Assembly: GCA_029378245.1 (NCBI GenBank)
Contig: JARKIF010000002.1
Coordinates: forward strand, 3,906,001 to 3,970,000
Reading direction: 5' to 3'
Length of the DNA: 64,000 bases
From: Roridomyces roridus
Taxonomy: Eukaryota; Basidiomycota; Agaricomycetes; Agaricales; Mycenaceae
Shown: positions 33,304 through 44,590 of the stretch, piece after piece
Position numbering within the stretch: position 1 is the first letter of the stretch
How the letters are laid out: each line of letters starts with the position of its first letter
Made by a program: the position numbers and the translations under genes
Notes under the pieces: model-generated
Database searches by the model: none
What the model was told of the DNA's origin: nothing
The model's input: the letters and a program-made list of their open reading frames with translations, nothing else

Positions 33304-35358
33304 ATGCCCAACCGACAGATTCAACTTATGCAGAATGCACGGGCGCAAGCGTCTTTCCATTCGCAAGAGCTCACGGATGTCATTTATGGCGGGTGAGTGA
33401 GGTCTTCTCATTCTTAGCATTCTGAGAATTGACCTGCCCACAGAGCGGCGGCGGTCGAAAAGAGGCGGGAGGAATTCCGGCGCATAGAGAAGTTGCTTGG
33501 CCGGTCGGATACCCGGAAGCTGCCCCATATTTACGGGGAAAGCGGGCGCACCGAACAGTATGTCGACGGCCTACGCTGGGGAGCAGCGACTTTCAGGGAA
33601 CGGCTCAAGTGTGGCGAGTCGTGGTTTGACGCGGTTACGCCACACCATTGGATGAACAATGCGTCTCCGTTTGGGCTTCATTTCCTCATGTTCACGCCCG
33701 CGCTCAAGCTTCTCGCGTCGCCCGAGCAGCTGGAATATTGGTTGCCTCTCGCGGAGTCGGGAAGGATCATTGGGACGTATTGCCAGACGGAGCTTGGGCA
33801 TGGGACTTTTGTGCGTGGGTTGGAGACGACGGCGACATTCGAGGAGGCCACAGATGAGTTTGTCATTCATTCACCCACGACTTCTTCCACGAAATTCTGG
33901 CCCGGCGGACTAGGTTATGCAGCGTCCCATGCCATCGTCATGGCTCGCCTTGTGATCAAGTCGGAAGATTACGGCGTCCACCCCTTCATCGTCCAGCTCC
34001 GATCTCTGGAGGATTACACACCCCTTCCTGGGGTCGAGTTGGGTGACATCGGCCTCAAACTGGGACACAACACGAACGACAACGGCTACGCCTTCTTCAC
34101 TCACCTCCGCATCCCCCGCACCCACCTCCTCATGCGCTCGAATCAGGTTCTCCGCGACGGGACATTCATCCGTGGACCTATCGACAAGTTGGCGTACAGC
34201 ACGATGCTCTTCGCACGCAAAATCATCATCATACGCATATATTTCCAGCTCGCCCAAGCAGCCACCATCGCGACCCGCTACTCTGTCGTCCGAGAGCAGG
34301 GGAACATCGCCTTTGACTCGGCGGACAATGCCGAGGTGCCTATTTTCGCGTTCAAGTTGCAACAATACCGTCTTTTGACGCTCATGGCTCGTGCGTTCGC
34401 ACTCCATTTTGCCGGTGTGCATGTGGGGAGTCTGTATGAAGCGAGGCTCGCGCAGCAGGAACGCGACGATCACAGCGAGCTGGCACCGGTTCATGCATTG
34501 TTAGCTGGAATGAAAGCGTATTCGACGCAGGTGACTGCAGACGGTGCCGAGGATGCGCGGAAGTGCTGTGGTGGCCATGGTTATCTCGCCATGTCTGGTT
34601 TCGGGCAGCTCGTTCCGACGGCGACGGCCATCGCGACTCTGGAGGGCGAGAATTTTGTGATGTATCAGCAATTGGCGCGTTTCCTCGTTAAATGCGTGGG
34701 GCGCGCTGAGCAGCATTCGACTACAGAGTATCTGCGGTCTCCGAACACCGTCTCGGACATTTCTCCCGAGGCAGACTTGTTGGAACCGACTGTTCAACTT
34801 GGCATCTTCCGGCATCGGTCGGCGAGGCTCGTCGTCGAGTGTGCAGAGGCATTGTTAGCCTCGCAGCAGGAGGGGCTTTCATTTGCTCAAGCATGGAACA
34901 AACACATATTGAGCCTCATTGCCGCTGCGCGTGCCCACACCGAAACTGTGGTCCTCACCGCCTTCATCGATTCTATCGTGGGCGTCCAACACGATTCAGT
35001 GCGCGCCGTCCTCCGACGTCTCTGCAGCTTGTTCGCCCTATCCTCCATCGAGGGACCGAACGGCGGCGACTTTCTCGCGGACGGTTACATTTCCAATGTA
35101 CACCTTCGACCCATACGCGAGTCTATTGACCTTCTACTCGAGGAACTGGTCCCCGATGCCATTGCGCTTACGGACTCGTGGAATTTCACCGACGCATGTT
35201 TGGCTTCGGCACTCGGGTGCTGGGATGGGGACGTATATGAACGGATGATGGAGTGGACACGGCAGGTTCCGCTCAACGTAGATGTTAGGAAGATGGGAGG
35301 CGTGTTTAAGCCAGGTTTCGAGCAGTATATAAAGCCCGTATTGAGGGCGAAACTATAA
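33304..35358 (+). CDS. Peroxisomal acyl-CoA oxidase
   Basis: Two exons (33304-33392, 33444-35358) around a 51 nt intron encode 667 residues, normal for the family. The enzyme oxidises acyl-CoA to trans-2-enoyl-CoA with O2, the first step of peroxisomal beta-oxidation. Visible marks are TYCQTELGHGTFVRGLETTA (FAD-domain motif), SPTTSSTKFWPGGLG, the substrate-loop region GLKLGHNTNDNGY, and CCGGHGYLAMSG with a catalytic-region Glu in LEGENFVMYQQ. The C-terminal tripeptide AKL is a type 1 peroxisomal targeting signal. The frame is clean. No neighbouring beta-oxidation gene was found. Confidence 0.92.
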
Positions 35359-35469
35359 TACTGTATCCTAAGTGGATATGTACCTCGTGATTATACCCGC
35401 CTTAGATTAGTATGTACTTGGTCCTGATGCACAATGGAGACTCGTCGGAATCTGAGTGAGTTGGAAAAG

Positions 35470-36939
35470 TCATCCTCGACACCAATTGTGCTCAATGCAT
35501 AACAGGGAAAGCGACTGCCATACCATCATGCGTTGTCTGGTCCCAAAGTCATCCTGAAACCCCTTGCCCGCCCAACTATCCAGGAGTGCTGCCGCATGCT
35601 CGTGAAACTCCACAGTCAGCAGGCGCACGCAGGAAGGACGCCAATGGAGTATGACTTCAAAACTCATCAAGTCAGGGTCAAATAGGGCATCGTCTCGGAG
35701 AATGAACCAGATGCGGTTCTCCACAAACGACCAGAATCGCGCGTCAGAAAAGTGAAGGTTCGATGATAATGCCACGAAGCGAAGGCGCGGCACGATTATT
35801 TGGTCTGATTCGGACACCCGTGCAAAGGCCACGAAGAGCTCATCGGAGATGATGAGGTCCGACGAGACTCCATCGGACTCCACCAGGACGAGCTCTTGCA
35901 GCAAAGGCAAATGCACGAGACACTGCAGGAGGTCCCGAGCCGCGCAGTGTGCGTCTATATTGAGTCGCAGGAGGGTATCCCGCAAGCCAGAACGTAGGGC
36001 AAATGGAATGAATGCGGCTTGATTCCATACAAGCGGCTCTGGAGATTTTGTTGCGTCGCCTCTGAGGGAGAGAGAACTCAGATGTGGCAATGTGAGTGAT
36101 TTGAGGACTGAGCCGATGAGATCATTCGCTATTGGTTCTTCGCCATATAGCTCAAACTTCAGCGTCAGGTCCTGGATCCTGGAAGAGAGGTGTGGCAGTT
36201 CGAGGGGAAAGGTGTCATCAACGATAAGGTCGAGGCAGCATGTGACTTCAGTAGAGAAGCGTGATAAAAGGGAGAGTGATTCTGCCAGTTCACCCGGCAC
36301 CGCATTGATGAATCTGAGCTGGCGCAGCTGGTCCCAAGGAACGAGGGGTAGCTGCGCAACCCATCCAGTAAACGTCAAGGCCGTCAAGAGTGGGGCGTCT
36401 CCGAAAACGCCGATCGAGTCCGACCATTCATTGTTTCGAATCGAGATTATGGCCGACTCGAGAAGAGGGAGGTTTCCTTTCGCGGACGATATGGCCTGGA
36501 CGGAGGGGATTCCGTTCCACAGGTTGAGAGTTTTCCACCTCGACGAATGCCTGCTCAAAAGCTCCAAGACGGCGATGCCGTCTGGGGTATTGACGGCAGC
36601 GACCTCTACTCGAAGTGAATGACTGTCGCTGCGATTCAGGGCAGCCGAAACGAGTCCAAGTCTGACGTCAGAAGAAGTTTCGGGCCAAAGGGTCGTATCC
36701 GCCACGATAGTGGACCACAGGCTGGGTGTACACATGACGACATTATGCCACCACGAACAAACCTCGACACGGAGATTAGCTGAGAGATAGATTCGTGGCG
36801 AGGAAATTACCTGGGACAGTTTGAGGAGGTATAATTTGGCAAGGCGTTCGATGTCCTCTTGAGGAGTGGTATCATCATCCAAGCCATCCAGGACCATCCT
36901 CACCCGCTGGACAGCACAAATTCGCGATTTCTGACACAA
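35470..36939 (-). pseudogene. F-box-like/LRR protein with damaged F-box region
   Basis: The long frame encodes the post-F-box half of the agaricomycete family: ERLAKLYLLKLSQ, then CSWWHNVVMCTPSLWSTIVA and repeated leucine-rich segments. A 48 nt stopless phase-0 intron interrupts it at the same place as in the 1760-3361 gene. Upstream, the F-box core can be read only by switching frames (SFHSLPAEL, then SEIANLCCPAGED, then DDDTTPQED) between about 36880 and 36960, suggesting two small indels. The first in-frame ATG is 36897. The gene is probably inactive or makes an F-box-less fragment; a sequence error is the alternative. Confidence 0.6.
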
Positions 36940-37251
36940 AGCTCGGCGGGTAGAGAATGGAACGATGTGAGGTTGGTATTCCTAATTGAGCAGAGTGCCA
37001 GATTCTGCGCGTGCGAGCCTTGAGCCTCAGCGATGGTCATGGTCGGGAGAAAGACGCGATTTCCAAATAGAGCACAACTCGGCTTCTGATCTCGGCACCT
37101 TTCCTCTTGCTCCCGCCGCCCACCCTCTCCCCCGCCGCCACTCAGTTTCTCTCGGAAGCCGCACGGAGTCAGCTGGTCAACCGTCATGTCGCCGGATTTT
37201 TTCCGAAAGCTATATCTGGGAATTGCCGCGACGCATGCACGCTGGCGCGCA

Positions 37252-39484
37252 ATGCTCTCCTCTTTACTCTTCCTTTTCTGCGCCTCGCTGGGCTCAGTCC
37301 GCGCCAGCACTTCCGCGGCCGTAGGCTCGGATCTGTGGATGCTAATCCACAACGATCTCGATTGCAAGTCGTCAAATTTCATTTCTGCTCATCTGACACT
37401 CTCGCAGGGCCCACGACATCTCAGCACGACACCACGATCCTCATCAGCGCTCGCACGCACGCAGAGGCACTCGCCTCTTGTGCCAAAATCGGTGAAAACC
37501 TCACGTCAACCAACGGCACCTTCTTCAAGTCCGATATCCAAAACACCTTGGCGTATCTAGCGTTCCAATCCGACGCTTCACCTACTCAAAAGTACTGGGT
37601 TGGAGGCCCCTCTACGCGAAACGGACTCTGCCCCATCGTCAGCACGTCCGGTATTTCGACGGCGGCGTGTACCGACAAGCTCCCTGCCTTTTGTGCCAAC
37701 TCTGCACCGAACAGAGTCTCCAATCAAACGGATCTCAGCGAGCAGTGGCAAGTCACCGTTGAATCCGAGGAGCTCTCGGTCACTGGGACGCGTGACCACA
37801 TCTCCTTCCGCTTTCTCGGTATTCCATACGCCAACGAGCCCGCCAGGTGGACGTACTCCTCGCTTTACACCGGCCCTCCAACCATCTCGGCACTCACCTT
37901 TGGCGAACACTGCGCCCAAGTCGGGGCGGGCGCTGAATCAGACGAGAACTGCCTCTTCCTCAATATATTCACTCCCTTCCTACCAACGACCAACACCCCG
38001 AGCAGCGCTTTGAAGCCGGTGATGTTTTGGATTCACGGCGGGGCGTTTACCAGTGGGGAGGGCTCGGACGCAATTTTCGATGGTGGCAGTTTGGTGAGTC
38101 GGGGAGATGTCGTTGTTGTCACGATAAACTATAGGTTGGGCGCGCTCGGGTTCCTTGCTCTGGATGATGGAGTTACGAATGGAAACTTTGGGTTGGCTGA
38201 CCAGATAACTGCGCTCAACTGGTACACAAACACATCGCCTCGTTTGGAGGAGATCCATCGCGCGTGTAAGTGTCCACCTATCTTTGGATTCAAAGCTCAC
38301 CTGAAAGCAGGACAATCTTTGGCCAAAGCGCAGGGGCAGGTTCTGTGCGTGCCCTCCTCGGCTCACCACCCGCTATCGGGCTCTTCGCAGGCGCCATCGC
38401 GCAGAGCAATCTTGCTGGGTTCGCCTACGCAAACACGTACTCGGAGTACTTGACGATCGAGCAGGAGGTGGCTCTCGCTGCGGGTGCTTTTGTCGACGAG
38501 GTTGGGTGTGGAAATGGGTCGGAGACACTCGAGTGCCTCCGGGCCTTGCCTTGGCAGACGTTGCAGAATGCTCCGGATGCACCGAGATATCCGGTGGTGG
38601 ATGGCAAGTTTCTTGTCCGAGACCGGCTCTCGGTCGATGACAAGGGACCTGTTGCGTCTGACGCTCATGTTATATTTGGCTGGATGGCGGGTGATGGGGC
38701 GGATGTTGCTGGTAGTTTCCCGGGGAGCGCTACGACCCAGGCAGAGTCTATCGAAGGGCTCCCGTACGTTGTTATATTTCTTGTCCTTTGAATGCTCCTG
38801 CTGACCAACAGAATTGCGGCCAACCTGACGACGTTGATCCTCGACTCTGGTTTGTTCCCTCGGCCTTCGACGGGGAATGATACCTTGGATATTTTCAATG
38901 TCACAGCAAGGGTGGCCACAGATGGAGAGTTCCTGTGCTTGGATCAAGCCACCGCGCACTCATCCGTGCTCCACAACGTCTTCAAGTCGATGTGGACCTA
39001 CCAATTTGACCGCAGCTACCAGGGTTACGAGCCGATTCCGGGGATATGCGACCCACCTGCGACGCCCACGCATCCCTTTGGCGACCCCTCGTTGCCTTAC
39101 TTCCAGTTCGTCGTTCCAGTTTATACAATCAAATCTAATACTCTTTTTCGCAGATGCCACTCGGGCGAGCTCAATTTTGTGTTTGGCACTCTCGGCCAAG
39201 CGAGCCTCCCCTTCCGTGACGAGCATGACCTGCCGTTCGAACAAATAACAGTGGACATCTGGACTTCCTTTGCCCGGACCTTTGACCCGAATCCAAGCCC
39301 GGCGTTCCTCGCTGCGAGGGGTTTCTCGGGGACTGCGGCTGCGCTTAAAGAGTGGGGGCTTTGGCAGGAGGCGGGGAGTAGCGTTCCCGTGAGGGTGTTG
39401 GATTGGCCGAGTAGAGGGAGTGCGTGGATGGAGCATGAGCAGTGCGATCTGTTGGGGTTCCCGTTGGATTTCTATGAGAACTAA
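37252..39484 (+). pseudogene. Secreted carboxylesterase (type B) with apparent frameshifts
   Basis: ATG 37252 starts a signal peptide (MLSSLLFLFCASLGSVRAS). An N-terminal lectin-like segment follows (THAEALASCAKIGENL, PTQKYWVGGPSTRNG), then the esterase core FRFLGIPYANEPARW, SEDCLFLN-like DENCLFLNIFTP, KPVMFWIHGGAFTSG, GQSAGAGSVRALLG with the nucleophile serine, CHSGELNFVFG and a C-terminal LDWPSRGSAWMEHEQC. The frame changes twice without a usable intron: once between the signal exon and the lectin-like part (37370-37430), and once at 38215-38225, where AACTGGTAC replaces the expected AACTGGGTAC. Other introns (for example 38766-38812) join in phase. It is a young pseudogene, or there are two base-call errors. 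Confidence 0.65.
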
Positions 39485-39609
39485 AAACACATGGAATGAT
39501 ATTATAGTTTCGGGAAGAACGGGTGAGACAGAAGGATTTTTAGGAGACTGTTCATGAGATCCTAGAATGTGGCATGTTGGTGGCAAGGATCAAATTTGAG
39601 CGTGCCATC

Positions 39610-39757
39610 TGATGCCGCATCAACGACTCTTTACTCTCTACACCTCACTCGCGATATAGAACTCTTTCTGCGCGATATGCAATCCGTCAAATGCGCCACC
39701 TGTGGCGAATCTCCGTCATTCCAGCCTCAGTTCCCACCAGACCCAGCGGCTATCGCC
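39610..39757 (+). pseudogene. Fragment: promoter and first codons of an F-box gene
   Basis: This is a diverged copy of the start of the 1760-3361 gene and the shared promoter upstream of it. It reads MQSVKCATCGESPSFQPQF preceded by CATCAACGACTCTTTACTCT. It breaks off after about 28 codons and joins a different repeated segment (39757-39878). Confidence 0.7.
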
Positions 39758-39879
39758 CAGTATGGTCATGGTCGAGAAGAAGGACGTGCGCGTGATTTCC
39801 AAATGGAGCACAATTCCGGCTTCTCGGCTCATTTCGTCATATTCCTCTTGCTCCCAACGCTCACAGCGCCACACTCGCA
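39757..39879 (+). repeat. Segment shared with the esterase upstream region
   Basis: The segment aligns with 37028-37140, upstream of the carboxylesterase. Shared phrases are GATGGTCATGGTCG or variants, GCGATTTCCAAAT, GAGCACAA and CCTCTTGCTCCC. It ends at the start codon of the Cmc4 gene and so probably serves as its promoter or leader. Confidence 0.55.
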
Positions 39880-40201
39880 ATGTCAGAGGTAGGCCTCACT
39901 TTCAGATGCAAAGCCACTCTTGAGACATTCACATAGCCGTGTCAAGCCGAAGGCAAGCAGTTGCTGCCCATACAAGTGCCTTGCATCGAAAACTCAATCA
40001 AATCTAGCCTGCTCCCTCCAGACGTGTCTGAACAAAAACACTTACAAGCCAGAGAAATGCAACGAGAGACTCCGCGCGCTGTACCAATGCTGTCAAGGGA
40101 TGTACGACAATAACTCGGATGCTACGAGTACAGCGTGTCCGATGGCGAGTGTCGTGAAACGGTGGATGAAGGACCATCCAGATGGGAAGAAGGACAAGTA
40201 G
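39880..40201 (+). CDS. CMC4: Cmc4-like twin CX9C mitochondrial protein
   Basis: Three exons (39880-39888, 39937-39952, 40008-40201) give a 72-residue protein starting MSEPCQAEACSLQ and ending in KDHPDGKKDK. It contains CSLQTCLNKNTYKPEKC (CX3C and CX9C spacing), YQCCQGMYDN and STACPMASVVKRW, the pattern of Cmc4, an intermembrane-space protein imported by Mia40 and linked to respiratory chain function. The first intron (48 nt) is GT-AG. The second (39953-40007, 55 nt) begins GCAAGC, a GC-AG intron, and only this joining gives the conserved AEACSLQ. Exon 1 is just 9 nt, so automated annotation would probably miss it. Its last 14 codons are duplicated at 47279. Confidence 0.85.
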
Positions 40202-40267
40202 GATTGGATAGTCGTGAAGTCATAAGTGTGTTACAGAAGATATCGATACATTTCAGAGCGCACCCCA

Positions 40268-41531
40268 TCACCAAAAGAACGAGGACATAAACCCAATGGC
40301 CAAAACCGTATAATACACCGAAGCCATGTACGCAATGGGCTTCCAAAACACCCGCAACAGCAGGTACGAGCAGACTGCGATGATGGCAAAATGCCAGAAC
40401 AAGAAGAACGCCACGCCGTGATACCAACGGCGGAGATCTGGCTCGGATTCAATGGAGTCCAGCGGGTGATCAGCGACATTCAGCTGAGGAGGGCGCATGG
40501 AAGTTCGTGTGGGCCAGCGGTATGATTCAGGGGGAGGAAACTCGGGGCGGCGCGTGGGTTTGGGTTTGGGTGCCACTGGCAAAGGAGAAGGGGCGCAGTC
40601 GCTTTCGACAATGGCACGTCGCATGGCGGCACGTCGCATGGCGGTAGTCAGCACGGATTCAGACCCGTCCCATGACTGAGAGGACATTGAGCTCGGGCAA
40701 AGGATAGCAAACGAGAAACTCACCGGCACCCTCGAAGTGGGGGACGAAGAAGAGTTGGCAGAAAGCGAGCGGCATTCTGTGGGGGTAATTGACGTTGTGG
40801 GTTTCGAAGGCGCCAATCCAGCGGGAGAAGCCCGCTTGGGTTTGATGCGGACCATGGGTAGCGCGCGTTTCATGGTTGCCAGCAGCCTGCTGGTCGAACT
40901 ATGGGCAGAGGACAGGGCGGGCTCGGAGGCGGACTTGTAGCCGCCTTTGACGAGTTCCAGTCGGCTGTGCCATGGGACGGGACGAAGAGATTCGCTTGTG
41001 GACGGGGAATCTGGGGGCTGGGAGAGAGTTATAATAAGACAGTGACAATACTCATAGAGACAAGACGCACACTGGTGGGAATAGAGTCTTCATCCGACGA
41101 GTCCTCGTCCTCGTCGGGGAACATCAAGCCTTCAGCTACGAGCCAATCCATGACTTCCTGGATCAGGCAGTAAGTATTGAATCGAAAATGAAAGATATGA
41201 ATCTGACCTTCTGTGCCTCGCTTGGTCCGCAGGGGAACTAGGGTAGGACATGGGTCAGCCGAGGAAGGAGAGACATTTAGCTGGACAGACCTCATCAGAC
41301 TCGGGTTGGCCAGTCCACGCACGGCGCCTCCGGTTCTCCTTCCATACCAGACGGCCGTGCTCATACGCGTCTGCCATCATCTTGTGCATAAGGACGCGAG
41401 CGGTAGCGTCGACCCGACACATGTCCTGCCGGACGAATGAGTGCCGAGACAGACGAGAAGATTATTTCACTCACCGGGGGAGCGATGTCCGTGCGGATGG
41501 AGAGTCTAGGCGGGGAAGACAAGTCGGACAT
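40268..41531 (-). CDS. Uncharacterised membrane protein, unit 1
   Basis: Five exons can be joined in phase from ATG 41531. MSDLSSPPRLSIRTDIAPP comes first, followed by RVLMHKMMADAYEHGRLVWK. FPCGPSEAQK leads to VMDWLVAEGLMFPDEDEDSS (acidic). A Pro/Ser/Arg-rich middle (MVRIKPKRASPAG, MRRAAMRRAIVES) precedes a C-terminal membrane part WYHGVAFFLFWHFAIIAVCS, YLLLRVFWKPIAYMASVYY, VLAIGFMSSFFW, with two or three helices. Introns are about 46-54 nt, and the one after TSRVP is 48 nt and stopless. I know no function; the protein may be anchored in an internal membrane with a charged cytosolic N-terminus. The promoter is shared with the divergent F-box gene at 42117. Exon 2 also recurs alone at 57541-57670. 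Confidence 0.7.
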
Positions 41532-42116
41532 CGTTTTTTATTCGCAGGAGGAGGGGAGGGGATGGCTGGATGAGGGGGGACGGATGGCGACGAGGCGCGA
41601 GCATTCGTGCTTTATACCCGCAGGCCCCAGCGAGCTAAGGGTTGCTTTCAAACCCTAGAATGGAAAATAACCTGTGGTAGCTCTCATTGTGCGGGTGCTG
41701 ATCGGATGGCTGCTTTGTCCCTCGTCAAATCGCCCAAGTCTGATTGGCGAGTGGCGAGTGGCACAGCTGAAGATCAGCTGCAGATAAGAAAGGATCTTCG
41801 AGATCTCCAGTCTCTAGATCTGGGGATTGGACGCTCCTGAGCTCAGAGCTTGATAATGAGTAAGAAGAAAATCTCCGATCGGCGGGGCAGCCTGAATCCT
41901 TCCACGAGTGAAAACGCAAAGGAAAGAACTGTCCGTTTTTGGTGCTAAGTGCATTGTTCGGTGGTGTTTTCCACAGGTTTCTGGAAGAATCCTGGTGGAA
42001 ATCGGCTGGTCGGAGTCAAGAGGGCCGGATCACGAGTCCCTACGTCACTGTGCGCATCGGCCGGGGCCTAGACCTTTCTGCCATTCTCTTTCTCCAGTTG
42101 TTCTCGAGGCATTCGA
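41532..42116. promoter_or_regulatory. Divergent promoter region, unit 1
   Basis: A 585 bp spacer between the start codons of the membrane-protein gene (minus) and the F-box gene (plus). The corresponding unit 2 spacer has deletions near the left gene. No TATA-like element stands out. Confidence 0.45.
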
Positions 42117-43728
42117 ATGCAGATGCGTGACGAATCCTCGTCTCGACCCTCCTCTACGACTCTTCCGATGCCGGGTGATATGACCATCGTCCTCGAGCAC
42201 CTGCGCGCTCGCACCTGGCAGGATTCCGAAGAGCCCCGACTCCTTCACGTCTGCCGCCATGGACCACAACAGCTTGCACAGTACGACATGGAAATGGAGC
42301 GCCTACGCAAGCAGCGTCAGCAACTGGAGGAGTACGTGGACGCCTGTCGTGTACTTTTCTCCCCCGTCCGTCGCCTGCCACACGAACTACTCGAAAAGAT
42401 CTTCGATATGTGCGCCCCTCCGAGCGCACACGATATTAGTGACATGGATACCACCTCCCAGGAACTGGATCGGCTGGCGAAGCGCCACCTACTGTACTTG
42501 TCTCAAGTCCGTTTCTATACCCATGGAGTATGCCGACTCGATCTCATAGTTTCTTCAGGTCTGCAGAACGCTGCGATTATGGTCCAAGGTCATCATGTAC
42601 CCATCGTTGTGGTTCGGAGGGTTGGCTCCAGAGAGCACCTTCCTGAACCTCCTTGGACACCTGCTCGAGAGGAGCGGGACCTGTCCACTGACCATCGAAG
42701 TCAGCGTCGTCGATCTCTTCCCCGCTGTCAATCGTGCGCTACAGATGCTGATCGAGCACGCCGGGCGGTGGAAAAACGTTTGCGGCCCGTTGGAAACGTT
42801 CCGTAATTTGGGCGAGCTCTCTCTTCTGGAGGTGCTCATGCTTGCAGACGACGAGCACGACGAGAGCGACGTCGTGGTGTTCGAGACTGAACCACAGCTT
42901 AAGAACTTCCAATTCCTTGGGAAGCTCGCAGGATCCCTGCAAATATCCCGTGGTCCCAACTCGAGGAATTTTTCTACGAACCAATTCTCGAAGACGTGAC
43001 GCATCTCTTCGATTCAATGAATCTCATCCCCCGCTTTACAAATCGCACCAAATCTCTACTTTATCTCGACGTGGATGGCATCGATGCGACTGTCATCCTG
43101 CCTCCCATCGTCTCCGACTTGTCCTATCTGTATCTGACGCTGTCTGCCCGTAAGGATAATACCAAGGTCACGGATGTTCTGCGGAGCATTTCGGATACTC
43201 TGACGCTCCCAAGATTACGGTGCTTGAACTTGTGCCGTAGCTGTGCTCCCGCTGCGATGCCCTTTTGGCCTAGGGATTCTTTTTCCGCGTTTGCGAATCG
43301 CTCATTGCTGGCTCACCGAGCTGAAAATCGAAATGCGAATCACGGACGAGGAACTCATCCAATGCCTCGGGACGCTTCCCCTCCTCAAGGTGCTCCTGGT
43401 GTCGGATCTCACAAAGGCCTGTTCCGAAAACGTTGTCGTCACGGACAAACTCTTGCGCCGCCTGACGTTCCAAACCGAGGCGGAATCCCAGAACCTCGTT
43501 CCTGCCCTGCATTTCTGGTATGGATCCACACTCTTCCGCTTCGCAGATGATGTGTATTGGGGTTTCCTGGTTTCGCGTCTGGAGTCCGGTAAGAAGCCGG
43601 AGGAGCCGTTGCAGGCTCGACTTTTCCGGCTCGATTCAGAGGAGCGGAGGCTCTCGTTTGAGATCCGCTCCCGCATTCACGCGTTGGTTAGCCAGCGTCT
43701 TCTGGGCTTTGTCATGTTAGCAGCTTAG
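42117..43728 (+). pseudogene. F-box-like/LRR gene, unit 1 (two frameshifts)
   Basis: ATG 42117 (MQMRDESSSRPSS) leads into a helical segment (RLRKQRQQLEEYVDACRVL) and the F-box core SPVRRLPHELLEKIFDMCAP. After an intron near 42508-42559 come CRTLRLWSKVIMYPSLW and leucine-rich repeats. Compared with unit 2, one base is missing at about 42920 (GGGAAGC versus GGGAAAGC). Eight bases are missing at about 43312 (GCTGGCTCACC versus GCTGGCC then GAAACCCTCACC). Both break the frame. The remaining C-terminal part (IEMRITDEELIQCLGTLPLL to FRFADDVYW) is open to 43728. Confidence 0.75.
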
Positions 43729-44590
43729 AACGATTGTACGGCAAGTCGATGATATTGTACTCTACTTCTACCTAGTCTTTATACTAAAGGCTATATAGCT
43801 GGCTACTGCGGATGAGTCCGAATGACTCTGTTCGACTCAGTGAGTGAACTGCGCCTGCTGCGCGGTCTGCGCCGCGTATCATTCTGAGTCGTGTATGGAC
43901 TCGTTCCGACTCGGCTTGCTGCGTTTCAACTGTGGTTGAATTCTACATGACATGGGTCGCGACATTTACGAGGTAGAAGCACAAGAAGAAGAGGAACGAA
44001 TGTAGGTGAATCGTCTAGTTGCATTATCTCAATCAAAAGTCTGCATTTCAGACTCACTTATCTCCTAAGCGCTGGGCCTTTTCCATTTGAGACGCCGACC
44101 TTCCTTTACGTGTAGTAGCAGTAGTAGAAAACCAATAACTACATGTGCTCACAAGAAACGTACAGACAACTACAATTTATACAACATGATCAGGATCTTC
44201 TGGGTACCATATATCGCCCACCAATCGCCCACCAAAATCAAAAAAAAAGAAAATGAAGGTATCCTGGCCGCTCATGCATCATGGCACGTCCACTTGGTCT
44301 CGGTCTTCTTGGACTTGACTCCAGGACGAAAACACCCTCATCTTGATACATTCACAACTCATCTCCTTGTCGTCCTTGACTTTCAACGTCTACTTGTGAG
44401 TCAACAGTCACTACTGTTCGATTTGTATCTAAACAGCCTAATTGAGCATACACATAGTGAGAACAAAGAAGAACATGTGAGGCTACGGGGTTCTTGATGT
44501 AGAAGTCGTAGACACAGAGATTCCGAATGTCGAAGATTTGTCGTAGAGACGGGATTGAGTCGATAAAATCCCAGAATGCTAATCTACTGA
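43729..44590. other. Intergenic, unit 1
   Basis: This AT-richer spacer separates the 3' ends of the convergent F-box and DUF6534 genes. Its right part corresponds to 50880-51130 of unit 2, while 43735-43970 has no clear counterpart there. No gene was recognised. Confidence 0.45.
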
